From Shewanella cyperi (GTDB taxonomy: Bacteria; Pseudomonadota; Gammaproteobacteria; Enterobacterales; Shewanellaceae), in NCBI RefSeq assembly GCF_017354985.1, contig NZ_CP071501.1, positions 4,036,001 to 4,100,000 of the forward strand: a stretch of DNA of 64,000 bases, read 5' to 3'. Both the position numbers and the translations under genes were made by a program. This document shows, piece by piece, positions 16,906-25,984 of this stretch. How positions within the stretch are numbered: position 1 is the stretch's first letter; each line of letters begins with the position of its first letter. Below the pieces are notes generated by a model. It was not told the DNA's origin, ran no database searches, and was given only the letters and a program-made list of their open reading frames with translations.

Positions 16906-17823
16906 TTATCCGGGATTAGCCTCAGCCCGACCGGGAAACAGTCGCTCCCGCAGGAAATCCAGCAGCACCCGCACCCTTGGAGGAGTCGTATCACGGTAGG
17001 GGTGCAGCGCGAAGATCCCGCCCTCGCGCAGATGATAGTCAGGTAACAGCCGCACCAGCTCACCACGTGCCAGTTGCTCCGTCAGCAGGTTATCCGGCAA
17101 TACCGCCACCCCCAACCCCTGGCATGCCAGCGCCAACAGGGCATTGGTGCTGTTACAGCTGATAAAGGGCGTTACCCGTATCCGGTATTCCTCGCCCTGG
17201 CTGTTGTGCAGCACACAGCTGCGGGGCAAATGGCTTGAGGCATGCATCAGCCAGCGATGGCTGTGCAGATTGTCCGGATGCAAGGGCTTACCGTGGCGGG
17301 CTATGTACTCGGGGCTCGCCACCAGCAGCTCATCAAAACTGCCGAGCTTGATGGCCTTGAACTCAGAATCGGCTGGCCACCCGGCCTGAATGGCCACATC
17401 TATTTGCTGCTCCAACAGGTTCAGTTTGTTGTCTTCCAGCAGCAGGGTCAGGCGCAGGTGGGGAAAGCGCTGATGGAATTCACCGATCAGCGGCAGCAGA
17501 TTGCGCTCCCCCAACCCCACGGGTGCAGTGACCCTCAGGCTGCCGTACAGCTGCTCGTCGCTGGGACGGGTAACGGCTTCCGCCTGCTTGGCCAGCAACA
17601 GCAGTTCGGCACAGTAGTGATAAAAGCCCTGACCATCTTCGGTGAGGCTGATACGGCGGGTGGTGCGGTGCAGCAGCTGGCAGCTGGTACGTTGCTCCAA
17701 TTTTTTCAGGTGCTGGCTGACCATGGAGCGGCTGATCCCCAGCACCTCGGCAGCCGAGGTCAGGGAGCCCTGCTCCACCACAGTGGCGAACACCAGCATT
17801 CGATAAAGTTGTGCCGCGTCCAT
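16906..17823 (-). CDS. LysR-family transcriptional regulator
   Basis: A 305-residue LTTR. The N-terminal winged helix (MDAAQLYRMLVFATVVEQGSLTSAAEVLGISRSMVSQHLKKLEQ) reaches about residue 60, followed by the two-lobed ligand domain typical of the AaeR/DmlR-like group. It is divergently transcribed from the NmrA-type oxidoreductase with 111 bp between starts, the standard arrangement for an LTTR and its target. An operator-like T-N11-A dyad lies between them. Inducer unknown. Confidence 0.92.
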   Translation of the reverse strand: MDAAQLYRMLVFATVVEQGSLTSAAEVLGISRSMVSQHLKKLEQRTSCQLLHRTTRRISLTEDGQGFYHYCAELLLLAKQAEAVTRPSDEQLYGSLRVTAPVGLGERNLLPLIGEFHQRFPHLRLTLLLEDNKLNLLEQQIDVAIQAGWPADSEFKAIKLGSFDELLVASPEYIARHGKPLHPDNLHSHRWLMHASSHLPRSCVLHNSQGEEYRIRVTPFISCNSTNALLALACQGLGVAVLPDNLLTEQLARGELVRLLPDYHLREGGIFALHPYRDTTPPRVRVLLDFLRERLFPGRAEANPG

Positions 17824-17844
17824 AGCCGCCCCTTTTGTTTAATT

Positions 17845-17866
17845 TCACTTACCAAAGCTATAAGTA
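17845..17866. promoter_or_regulatory. Probable LysR operator (T-N11-A dyad)
   Basis: An inverted repeat ACTTA (17847-17851) - 9 nt - TAAGT (17861-17865), so that T17850 and A17862 make a T-N11-A motif. It lies 22-42 bp upstream of the lysR start and about 70 bp upstream of the divergent oxidoreductase start. Confidence 0.5.
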
Positions 17867-17934
17867 AACCACTCATTATCAATTTTAGCCACGGGCGTAC
17901 ACTGACGACGTCAATTCAACCCGAGGAAAACAAG

Positions 17935-18786
17935 ATGATCCTGATTTTCGGAGCGGCCGGCGATCTGGGCCGCCGCGTCACCCAAGCCCTGTTGCAACAC
18001 GTCCCCGCCAACCAGTTGCGCCTGGCGAGCCGTCAGCCGGAGCGCCTGGACCATAGCGGCGCTGAAACTGTCTATGCCGATTTTGGCGAGCCGGAGTCAC
18101 TCGCTGCCGCAATGCAGGGTGTCAGCAAGGTACTGCTGATTTCCGGCGATGCCCCCAACGATGTGCGCCTGGGGCAACATTTGGCGGTGATACAGGCCGC
18201 CAAGTCCGCCGGGGTCGAACAACTGGTGTATACCAGCTTCCAGTTGGCCAACCTGGACTCGGCCTTCGACTTTGCCCGCAGCCACGGCGCCACCGAGGCC
18301 GCCTTACGCCTGTCAGGGGTGCCTTTCACCCTGGTGCGTAACGGTCTTTATGCCGAGCTAACCCTGATGGGGCTGGAACAGGCGCTGCAGAAGGGCGAGC
18401 GCTTCAATGCCAGTGGTTCCGGCCGCTTTGCCCCCGTACTCAAGGATGATCTGGCCGAGGCTTTGGCCAAGGTGTTGACCGAACCGGGTCATGTGGGCCA
18501 GACATACACACTGCAGGGACCCGAGTTGTTCAGCCAGGCCGGGATCAGCGCTCTCATTGCCGACATCAGCGGCAAGGCGCTGCGGACGGTGGACATCAGC
18601 CCGGAGGCACAACAGCAGACGCTGCTCGCCATGGGATTGCCGGAATTTCTCGCCCGCGCCCTGGCAGGTAACAGCCGCGCCATTGCCAATGACGAATACC
18701 TGACTGCCGAAAATCACCTGCCGGCCCTGCTCGGCAGGACACCCGGCAGGCTCGAGACTTTGCTGCGACAGGCACTGTCCCACTGA
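17935..18786 (+). CDS. NmrA-like NAD(P)-binding oxidoreductase (QorB/YtfG-like)
   Basis: A 283-residue atypical short-chain dehydrogenase. The N-terminal Rossmann motif is GAAGDLGRRVTQALL, followed by ASRQPERL, where Arg can bind the NADP phosphate. The middle (VEQLVYTSFQLANLDS) and the TLVRNGLYAE segment match the NmrA/quinone oxidoreductase 2 group, which reduces quinones or senses NADP(H). GAGGAAAA lies just upstream of ATG 17935; a longer open frame runs back to 17242 but overlaps the lysR gene and is not coding. It is likely controlled by the divergent LysR gene. Confidence 0.87.
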   Translation: MILIFGAAGDLGRRVTQALLQHVPANQLRLASRQPERLDHSGAETVYADFGEPESLAAAMQGVSKVLLISGDAPNDVRLGQHLAVIQAAKSAGVEQLVYTSFQLANLDSAFDFARSHGATEAALRLSGVPFTLVRNGLYAELTLMGLEQALQKGERFNASGSGRFAPVLKDDLAEALAKVLTEPGHVGQTYTLQGPELFSQAGISALIADISGKALRTVDISPEAQQQTLLAMGLPEFLARALAGNSRAIANDEYLTAENHLPALLGRTPGRLETLLRQALSH

Positions 18787-18850
18787 TCCGGGGAGGACGT
18801 GAAGGCGACTTGGGGTTACACTGTCAGCTCCTTGTTGCCGGAGAGTCCCC

Positions 18851-19540
18851 ATGCAAAAAGCCGAACCTTTCAAGCACATCTATGAACGCGCCTGCGAACG
18901 CAAGGGCGGTGAATCCGGACTGGCGCAGCTGCTGCCCCAGGTGCTGACGGCAGCAGAATACCGCAACCACTCCGATGCCGAGCTGTTGTCGGCCATCAGC
19001 CGTCAGGTGTTCCAGAGCGGTTTCGTTTGGAAGGTGGTGCAAGCCAAGTGGCGGGCCTATGAGCAGGCCTTTTTCGGCTTCGAACCCCTAAAGGTGTTGC
19101 TGCTGTCGCCGGAGCAGTTGGCGGCGCGGGCAGCAGACCCCGATCTTATCCGTCACGCTAAAAAGACCCAGGCCATCTATGACAATGCCATTATGGTGAC
19201 CGATATCGCCCGCGAGCACGGCAGCCTGGCGGCTTTTATCGCCGACTGGCCCACGGCGGATATCACGGGTCTGTGGCAACAGCTCAAACGCCGCGGCGCC
19301 AGGCTCGGCGGCAATACCGGCCCCTATTTCCTGCGCGGCACCGGCAAGGACACCTTTTTGCTGAGCACAGACGTGCAGGGTTACTTCAAGGCCCACAAGC
19401 TGGTGGATGGCAGCTTCAGCTCCCAAAAGACACTGGCCCAGGTGCAGGCCACCTTCAATGACTGGCAGCAGCAAACGGGTAAGCCTCTGGCCCATTTGAG
19501 CCGCATCCTGTCCTGCTCTGTCGGCGACAATCGCCTCTAA
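18851..19540 (+). CDS. DNA-3-methyladenine glycosylase I-like protein, active-site residues altered
   Basis: A 229-residue protein of the Tag superfamily. The core region (ELLSAISRQVFQSGFVWKVVQAKW, then DPDLIRHAKKTQAIYDNAI) aligns with E. coli Tag around its base-binding pocket and its IRHRGKIQAI segment. However, the catalytic Glu38 of Tag corresponds to Gln here (LEGQQAGLSW against RQVFQSGFVW), and the zinc-binding Cys4/His17 and C-terminal His/Cys of Tag are absent. It is probably a diverged paralogue with changed specificity or a non-catalytic role. Start at ATG 18851 with GGAGAG upstream. Confidence 0.72.
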   Translation: MQKAEPFKHIYERACERKGGESGLAQLLPQVLTAAEYRNHSDAELLSAISRQVFQSGFVWKVVQAKWRAYEQAFFGFEPLKVLLLSPEQLAARAADPDLIRHAKKTQAIYDNAIMVTDIAREHGSLAAFIADWPTADITGLWQQLKRRGARLGGNTGPYFLRGTGKDTFLLSTDVQGYFKAHKLVDGSFSSQKTLAQVQATFNDWQQQTGKPLAHLSRILSCSVGDNRL

Positions 19541-19711
19541 GGCGCCAGGCAGCAACGGGGCTGCAACATTGAGCAACACCCGGGTGAAAATCAGCGAAAA
19601 ACCTTAACTAAACCTTTGCATAGGCAGAGAAATTTTCAATGTTTTACACTTTCAATCCCAAGGCCGCTTGTCCTGCTGTGGGGGCTGTGCGATAACTGGG
19701 GGCTGGACCAA

Positions 19712-19731
19712 ATTACCCCGTCTTGGGTAAT
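19712..19731. promoter_or_regulatory. Operator-like palindrome before the RND operon
   Basis: ATTACCC - 6 nt - GGGTAAT, a perfect 7-bp inverted repeat 30 bp upstream of the adaptor start. Possible repressor site; no regulator gene is adjacent. Confidence 0.35.
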
Positions 19732-19761
19732 GGTGTATGTCCGAAATTTAAGGAGAGTCAG

Positions 19762-20910
19762 ATGCGGCAACTGTTTGGAATTGCCTCGGCCATCAGCATG
19801 GCCTTGTTGATCAGCGCCTGTGACAACAAGGCCGAACAAGGCACACCCCAGGGACAGACACCCCCACCGACAGCCGTAGGCGTGGTGCAGGTGCAAAGTG
19901 GGCCCCAAACCCTAACGACCGAGCTGCCGGGCCGCAGCCGCGCCTATCTGGAAGCCGAGGTGCGCCCTCAGGTATCGGGAATCATTACCGAACGCAACTT
20001 CACCGAGGGCGGCATGGTCAGCCAGGGCCAGTCCCTGTACAAGATTGACGATGCCAGCTTCCTTGCGGCACTGAAAAGTGCCGAAGCGGATCTGGCCAGT
20101 GCCCACGCCGGGCTCGCCAGCGCCAAGGCCAGGGCGGCCCGTTATCAGGCGCTGCTCAGCAGCAAAGCCATCAGCAAACAGGACTTCGATGAGGCCGATG
20201 CCTCCTTCAAGGAAGCCAAGGCCCGGGTGGCTCAGGCGGAAGCCGCGGTCAACAATGCCAAAATCAACCTGGACTACACCCAGGTGCGCGCCCCCATTGC
20301 CGGCCGCATCGGCAAGTCCAGCATCACCGCCGGCGCTCTGGTGACCGCCAATCAGTCCATGACCCTGGCCACCATACAGCAGCTGGACCCCATTAACGTT
20401 GACATCAGCCAATCCAGTGCCCAACTGCTGGCACTGAAAGCCAAGCTGCGCCGGGGCCAGTTGCAGGCCAGCGACCATGCCGAGGTCGAACTGCTGCTGG
20501 AAGACGGCAGCCTGTATGAGCACAAGGGCCAGCTGAAATTTGCCGAAGTCAACGTCGAAGAGACCACGGGCTCGGTGATCCTGAGGGCGGAATTCCCCAA
20601 CCCGGATCAACTGTTGCTGCCCGGCATGTATGTGCGTGCCCGGGTGAATATGGGCACGGATCCTGCGGCCATTCTGGTGCCGCAAAAGGCCATTTCCCGC
20701 AACACCAAGGGCCAGGCCGTGGCCATGGTGGTCAACCAGGACAACCAGGTTGAGGCCAGGGTGGTCACCACAGCCGAGGTGATAAGCAACCAGTGGCGCA
20801 TCACGTCCGGGCTGCAGGATGGCGATCAGCTGATCATCGAGGGCCTGCAGAAGATAAGACCCGGCGCGCCCGTCAGCGCCACACCGGCCACCACCAGCCC
20901 AGCGCACTAA
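19762..20910 (+). CDS. RND efflux periplasmic adaptor lipoprotein (AcrA/MexA-like)
   Basis: A 382-residue membrane-fusion protein. Lipoprotein signal with lipobox LISAC (Cys20). Then a beta-barrel/lipoyl region (GRSRAYLEAEVRPQVSGIITERNFTEGGMVSQGQSLYKID), an alpha-helical hairpin (about 90-165, Ala-rich heptads), the second lipoyl half (YTQVRAPIAGRIGKS) and the membrane-proximal domain. It bridges the inner-membrane pump and an outer-membrane channel of the TolC type. AAGGAG lies 7 nt before ATG 19762. The pump gene follows after 15 bp. No outer-membrane factor gene is present in the operon, so TolC elsewhere is presumably used. Confidence 0.94.
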   Translation: MRQLFGIASAISMALLISACDNKAEQGTPQGQTPPPTAVGVVQVQSGPQTLTTELPGRSRAYLEAEVRPQVSGIITERNFTEGGMVSQGQSLYKIDDASFLAALKSAEADLASAHAGLASAKARAARYQALLSSKAISKQDFDEADASFKEAKARVAQAEAAVNNAKINLDYTQVRAPIAGRIGKSSITAGALVTANQSMTLATIQQLDPINVDISQSSAQLLALKAKLRRGQLQASDHAEVELLLEDGSLYEHKGQLKFAEVNVEETTGSVILRAEFPNPDQLLLPGMYVRARVNMGTDPAAILVPQKAISRNTKGQAVAMVVNQDNQVEARVVTTAEVISNQWRITSGLQDGDQLIIEGLQKIRPGAPVSATPATTSPAH

Positions 20911-20925
20911 TCGGGGACAGAGCTT

Positions 20926-23900
20926 ATGGCACGTTTCTTTATCGATCGCCCCATCTTTGCCTGGGTGATTGCCATCATAGTGATGCTGGCGGGGGTATTG
21001 GCCATTCGTGACCTGCCCGTGTCCCAGTATCCCAAGATAGCGCCGCCGACCGTGGTGATCAGCGCCTTCTACCCCGGCGCCTCGGCCAAGACCCTGGAAG
21101 ATTCGGTCACCCAGGTGATCGAACAGCGGATGACGGGCCTCGACCATCTGCGCTACATCAACTCCACCAGCGACGGCTTTGGCAATGCAGCCATCACCCT
21201 GACCTTCAACGCCGATGCCGATCCCGACATAGCCCAGGTGCAGGTGCAGAACAAGCTGCAATCGGCAATGCCGCTGCTGCCCCAGGAAGTGCAAAACCAG
21301 GGGGTCCGGGTTAACAAGGCATCCTCTGGCTTCCTGATGGTGCTGGGCTTTGTTTCCGAAGACGGTTCCATGGACAGGAGCGATATCGCCGATTATGTGG
21401 GCTCCAATATCCAGGACCCCATGAGCCGGGTGCCGGGCGTGGGTGAGCTGACCCTGTTCGGCTCGCCCTATGCCATGCGCATTTGGCTCGACCCGCTCAA
21501 GCTGACCCAATACAACCTGACCTCCCAGGACGTGATTGGCTCCATCCGCGAGCAGAATGCCCAGGTGTCCGCGGGTCAACTGGGGGGCGCGCCGTCCTTG
21601 CCCGGTCAGCAGCTCAACGCCACGGTATCAGCCCAAAGCCGCCTGACCACAGAGGAAGAATTCCGCAATATCATACTCAAGTCCGACACCTCGGGCGCCA
21701 AGGTGTATCTGGGCGATGTGGCCCGAGTGGAGCTCGGCGCCGAGAGCTATGTGGTGCAATCCTTCTACAACGGCCGCCCGGCTGCGGGTTTGGCAATCCA
21801 ACTGGCGACAGGGGCCAACGCCCTGGCAACCGCCGATGCGGTACGGGCCAAGATAGATGAGATGAGCCCCTTCTTTCCCCAGGGGTTGAAGGTGGTTTAT
21901 CCCTATGACACCACGCCCTTTGTCGACAAGTCCATCGAGGGCGTGATCCATACCCTGCTGGAAGCCATAGTGCTGGTGTTCCTCATCATGTACCTGTTCC
22001 TGCAGAATTTCCGCGCCACACTGATCCCCACCATAGCCGTGCCCGTGGTCTTGCTGGGCACCTTCGCCATACTCTCGGCCATGGGCTTTTCCATCAACAC
22101 CCTGACCATGTTCGCCATGGTGCTGGCCATAGGCCTGTTGGTGGACGACGCCATTGTGGTGGTGGAAAACGTCGAGCGGGTGATGCAGGAGGAAGGCCTT
22201 GGGGCGGTTGAGGCCACCCGCAAGTCCATGGATCAGATCACCGGCGCCCTGGTGGGCATAGGTCTGACCCTGTCGGCGGTATTCGTGCCCATGGCCTTTA
22301 TGACGGGCTCCACCGGGGTGATCTACCGCCAGTTCTCCATCACCATAGTCTCGGCCATGGCCCTGTCGGTGATGGTGGCCCTGATCCTGACCCCTGCCCT
22401 GTGCGCTACTTTCCTCAAACCCATCAAGCCGGGACATGTGCACGAAAAGACCGGCTTCTTCGGTGCCTTCAACCGCACCTTTGACAATCTTACCCAACGC
22501 TATTGCGGCAGTGTGGCCGGGATACTCAAGCGCGGCCTGCGCTTTGCCGCCATCTACCTGATGCTGGTGGTGGCCACCGGTTGGCTGTTCAGCCGCATGC
22601 CCACCGCCTTCCTGCCCGATGAAGACCAGGGCATTTTGTTTTCCCAGGTAATTCTGCCCACCAATGCCACCCAGGAATCCACGGTCAAGGTGCTGGACAA
22701 GGTGTCGGATCACTTCCTTGAGGGCGAGAAGGACAATGTCAATTCGGTGTTTACCGTGGCCGGTTTCAGCTTTGCCGGTATGGGTCAGAACATGGGTGTC
22801 GCCTTCGTCAGCCTCAAGGACTGGAGTCAGCGCACCGGGCCGGGCCAGGATGTGGAATCCATCTCCGGCCGCGCCATGGGCGTGCTGTGGCAGATTAAAG
22901 AGGCCTTCGCCTTCGCCTTCGCGCCGCCGGCGGTGATCGAGCTGGGCACAGCCAACGGTTTCGATCTGTTCCTGCAGGACAAAAACGGCATGGGCCATGA
23001 GCAATTGGTGGCGGCCCGTAACCAGCTGCTGGGACTGGCGGCCCAGAATCCCAATCTGGTGGGGGTGCGCCCCAACGGCCAGGAAGATGCCCCCATGTAC
23101 CAGCTGCACATAGATCACAGTAAGCTGCGGGCCCTGGGCGTGGATATCAATAACGTCAATAACGTGCTGGCCACCGCCTGGGGTGGCAGCTATGTGAACG
23201 ACTTTATCGACCGTGGCCGGGTGAAGAAGGTCTATGTCCAGGGTGATGCCCAATTCAGGATGCAACCGCAGGACATCAACAGCTGGTATGTGCGCAACCA
23301 CCAGGGCGAGATGGTGCCCTTCTCAGCGTTCGCCGGCGGCAGCTGGGAATTCGGCTCCCCCAGGCTGGAGCGTTTCAACGGTCTGCCGGCGATGAACATC
23401 CAGGGCAGCACAGCCCCCGGCTACAGCACAGGTGACGCCATGCGTGACTTCGAGGAGATGGTCAAGCAGCTGCCACCGGGATTCGGCATCGAATGGAACG
23501 GCCTGTCCTATGAGGAACGGCTGTCGGGCAATCAGGCCCCCGGCCTCTATGCCCTGTCGATTCTGGTGGTGTTCCTGGTGCTCGCGGCCCTGTACGAAAG
23601 CTGGTCCGTGCCCTTCGCCGTGGTGCTGGTGGTGCCCCTTGGGATCATAGGTGCCCTGGTGGCCATGACGGGAAGGGGCCTGGCCAACGACGTGTTCTTC
23701 CAGGTGGGCCTGCTGACGACCGTGGGGCTGGCCACCAAGAACGCGATCCTGATAGTTGAGTTTGCCAAGGAATACTACGAGCATGGCGCCGGCCTGGTGG
23801 AAGCCACCCTGCACGCGGTGCGGGTGCGGCTGCGGCCCATCCTGATGACCTCGCTGGCCTTTGGCCTCGGCGTTGTGCCCCTGGCCATCTCCAGCGGCGT

Positions 23901-24087
23901 GGGCTCAGGCGCCCAGAACGCCATAGGCACGGGGGTGCTCGGCGGCATGATGAGTTCCACCTTCCTCGGTATCTTCTTTATCCCGCTGTTCTTCGTGTTG
24001 GTGGAGCGGCTGTTCAACCGCGGCGAGCGCAAGACACAGGAAGCCGAGCCCGGCCCTGGTCCGGAATTGGAACCGGAAGCAGACTGA
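20926..24087 (+). CDS. RND multidrug efflux pump, inner-membrane permease (AcrB/MexB-like, HAE1)
   Basis: A 1053-residue proton-driven exporter. It starts [17 protein letters not shown], like AcrB; the proton-relay aspartates are in [18 protein letters not shown] (two Asp side by side, about residue 405), and the two large periplasmic loops and 12 membrane segments are all present. Substrates cannot be read from sequence, but the family exports drugs, dyes, bile salts or solvents. It is co-transcribed with the adaptor and ends at a strong terminator. Confidence 0.96.
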   Translation: MARFFIDRPIFAWVIAIIVMLAGVLAIRDLPVSQYPKIAPPTVVISAFYPGASAKTLEDSVTQVIEQRMTGLDHLRYINSTSDGFGNAAITLTFNADADPDIAQVQVQNKLQSAMPLLPQEVQNQGVRVNKASSGFLMVLGFVSEDGSMDRSDIADYVGSNIQDPMSRVPGVGELTLFGSPYAMRIWLDPLKLTQYNLTSQDVIGSIREQNAQVSAGQLGGAPSLPGQQLNATVSAQSRLTTEEEFRNIILKSDTSGAKVYLGDVARVELGAESYVVQSFYNGRPAAGLAIQLATGANALATADAVRAKIDEMSPFFPQGLKVVYPYDTTPFVDKSIEGVIHTLLEAIVLVFLIMYLFLQNFRATLIPTIAVPVVLLGTFAILSAMGFSINTLTMFAMVLAIGLLVDDAIVVVENVERVMQEEGLGAVEATRKSMDQITGALVGIGLTLSAVFVPMAFMTGSTGVIYRQFSITIVSAMALSVMVALILTPALCATFLKPIKPGHVHEKTGFFGAFNRTFDNLTQRYCGSVAGILKRGLRFAAIYLMLVVATGWLFSRMPTAFLPDEDQGILFSQVILPTNATQESTVKVLDKVSDHFLEGEKDNVNSVFTVAGFSFAGMGQNMGVAFVSLKDWSQRTGPGQDVESISGRAMGVLWQIKEAFAFAFAPPAVIELGTANGFDLFLQDKNGMGHEQLVAARNQLLGLAAQNPNLVGVRPNGQEDAPMYQLHIDHSKLRALGVDINNVNNVLATAWGGSYVNDFIDRGRVKKVYVQGDAQFRMQPQDINSWYVRNHQGEMVPFSAFAGGSWEFGSPRLERFNGLPAMNIQGSTAPGYSTGDAMRDFEEMVKQLPPGFGIEWNGLSYEERLSGNQAPGLYALSILVVFLVLAALYESWSVPFAVVLVVPLGIIGALVAMTGRGLANDVFFQVGLLTTVGLATKNAILIVEFAKEYYEHGAGLVEATLHAVRVRLRPILMTSLAFGLGVVPLAISSGVGSGAQNAIGTGVLGGMMSSTFLGIFFIPLFFVLVERLFNRGERKTQEAEPGPGPELEPEAD

Positions 24088-24101
24088 GGTTCTACCCCAA
24101 C

Positions 24102-24125
24102 AGCCCCGCCTTGCGGGGCTTTTTT
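24102..24125 (+). terminator. Terminator of the RND efflux operon
   Basis: AGCCCCGC - CTT - GCGGGGCT with a T run immediately after; it starts 15 bp past the pump stop codon. Confidence 0.92.
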
Positions 24126-24624
24126 ATGACCCCCGGCTCGCACTCTGCAACAAGGTAAAATTGATGTTAACGGTGCCCCACGCCAATCACGCCCGGCATC
24201 GGCTGTTTTGACAACTCGGATTTTAAGCCATGGGCCGAAATGCGGGATAAAGATGGGATCAGGGGTCAATAATTCACCATCACGCACTTAACCAGCAGTC
24301 AATTTAACCAATGAATATCAATTGCTTATACTTGATAACTGGTAAGCGGCTCAGTATGCGCTGACTTTTTCACCAATAACTCTATGGTTATTTTGGCTGT
24401 AGCCCGGGAAAACCAATTAGCCGCTGTTTTTGACAATTAACTCTCTGCATACCTGTCCCCTTGGGTAAGGTTTTTTACCTTACCGGTTAAGTAACAACCA
24501 CTTTGGGCGGGGTTGAAATTGCGGGAGTGCTGGTGCAATTTGCTGCGATTTATGGTTAGCTGTGAGCCAATTTCTGGCCGAGCTTGAGTTCGGTTCCAAT
24601 AAAATCAATAAAAAAGGAATCAAA
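24126..24624. other. Long intergenic region with one A/T-looped hairpin
   Basis: About 500 bp without a credible gene (short frames only, no ribosome-binding site with a sustained frame). The clearest structure is GGTAAGGT - TTTTT - ACCTTACC at 24464-24484, an 8-bp perfect repeat around five T. A TTGACA hexamer lies at 24430-24435 without a convincing -10 partner. It probably holds the promoter and leader of the LemA gene; a small RNA cannot be excluded. Confidence 0.4.
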
Positions 24625-25194
24625 ATGGAAGGTTTGCTGCTGGGATTGGGATTGCTGCTGATCCTGACCTATCTCTGGTACGTCAGCCTGCTGAAAAAGC
24701 GCGCCACGGCCCGTGAGGCCTTGCAGAGCGTGGATCATCAGCTCAGCAAGCGCAGCCAGCTTATCACCACCCTTTTGGCGCGGGCGCAAACCGAAATGGC
24801 GCACGAGCAGCCTTTGCCGGCCGACATCATCAAGTTGCAGGAGCAAACCGACGGGCCCTATCAGCCACAGGATGCCAGGGCATTGCAGCAGCATCTGCAA
24901 GCGGCGGATCAGTTGCACGGCAAAATGAGCCTGCTGTTTGCGCAATTGGAAAATACTCCCACATTGCTCACCGACAGCGTGCTGTTGCAATCCATGCAGG
25001 CCTACAGCGAACTGGAAACCCAGCTCTGCAGCGCCAGACGCTTTTACAATGCCGCCGTCACCGAGCTCAATACCGCAGTGGCCATATTCCCAGGCTCCAT
25101 AATCGCCAGGCTCGCCAACATAGGCCCCATGCCTTTTTATGAAGCCGGCGAGGCCGACCAGGCTCCGGTCAACACCTGCGATCTGCAGAAATAG
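24625..25194 (+). CDS. LemA family membrane protein
   Basis: A 189-residue protein with one N-terminal membrane helix (residues 4-20, LLLGLGLLLILTYLWYVSL) followed by a long helical body. The diagnostic C-terminal segment is ARRFYNAAVTELNTAVAIFPGSIIARL...PFYE, the LemA signature. The short N-terminus and a cytosol/periplasm helical bundle fit the family; its biochemical role is not established. AAAAAGGAA precedes ATG 24625; the earlier in-frame start (24562) is not needed. Confidence 0.85.
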   Translation: MEGLLLGLGLLLILTYLWYVSLLKKRATAREALQSVDHQLSKRSQLITTLLARAQTEMAHEQPLPADIIKLQEQTDGPYQPQDARALQQHLQAADQLHGKMSLLFAQLENTPTLLTDSVLLQSMQAYSELETQLCSARRFYNAAVTELNTAVAIFPGSIIARLANIGPMPFYEAGEADQAPVNTCDLQK

Positions 25195-25256
25195 CGGCAT
25201 ATTGGCGCCAAGGCTTTGCTATTCTTGGCATATTGTCAAAACAGGAACCTCTGCCA

Positions 25257-25982
25257 GTGACAGCCAGGCTGTACCTTTACATACTGCTCTTGCCCCTGCT
25301 GACTCTCCAGTCCTGGGCTGAGGAGCCCAAACGGCTGGCCGCTAATTCTGCCGCCGGGGTGACGACGCCGGCTGAGCCAAACCAGGGCAAAAAACCACGC
25401 CTGAGCGCCAAATATTCGGATCAGGGTACCCAGGGGCCCAAGGTCAAGGTGTACCAGTATCGCCAGGATAACGGCACCATGGCCTTCAGCGACAAACCAC
25501 CCGCAGATCAGCGCTTCAGTGTCCTGCTCTACGACTGTTTCGCCTGCGATCCCGCCTCCAAGGTGGACTGGCGCACCATCAAGTTACACCGCAGTTTTGA
25601 TAAGCAGATCCGCGAAGCAGCCAATACCTATGCCCTGGAACCGGCGCTGATCCGCGCTGTGATCCATGCCGAATCCGGTTTCAATCCCAAGGCGGTGTCA
25701 CGCACCGGCGCCATGGGCCTGATGCAATTGATGCCGGAAACGGCCAGGGAGTTGGGGGTGCGTAACGCCTTCGCCCCGGAGCAGAACATACTCGGTGGCA
25801 GCCGTTATCTGGCAAAGATGCTCAAACGTTTCGACGGCAAGCTGGATCAGGCGCTGGCGGCCTACAACGCCGGCGCCACCACGGTCCAGGACTACCGTGG
25901 CGTGCCGCCCTACCCCGAAACCCGGGCCTATATAGAAAGGGTCAACATATTGCTTAAACGCTATCGTAATTTTCGCGTCTAA
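25257..25982 (+). CDS. Lytic transglycosylase (SLT, GH23) with DUF4124-like N-terminus
   Basis: A 241-residue exported murein hydrolase. Signal peptide at 1-21 (MTARLYLYILLLPLLTLQSW), then a VYQYRQDNGTMAFSDKPP segment like DUF4124, then the GH23 domain: catalytic Glu139 in HAESGF, the family GAMGLMQLMPETA motif and AYNAGA near the end. It cleaves the MurNAc-GlcNAc bond of peptidoglycan, forming 1,6-anhydro ends. Start chosen at GTG 25257 (AGGAAC upstream); TTG 25233 is the alternative and would add 8 residues. Its stop is 2 bp from the stop of the convergent rlmJ. Confidence 0.9.
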   Translation: MTARLYLYILLLPLLTLQSWAEEPKRLAANSAAGVTTPAEPNQGKKPRLSAKYSDQGTQGPKVKVYQYRQDNGTMAFSDKPPADQRFSVLLYDCFACDPASKVDWRTIKLHRSFDKQIREAANTYALEPALIRAVIHAESGFNPKAVSRTGAMGLMQLMPETARELGVRNAFAPEQNILGGSRYLAKMLKRFDGKLDQALAAYNAGATTVQDYRGVPPYPETRAYIERVNILLKRYRNFRV

Positions 25983-25984
25983 AC

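Noticed and set aside
17242..17934. Extension of the NmrA-like frame upstream of ATG 17935
   Set aside because: It runs antisense through the lysR gene; GAGGAAAA before ATG 17935 marks the real start.
19912..23301. Long minus-strand frames (555 and 557 residues) opposite the RND genes
   Set aside because: Complement-strand artefacts, rich in His, Gln and Gly, with no motifs.
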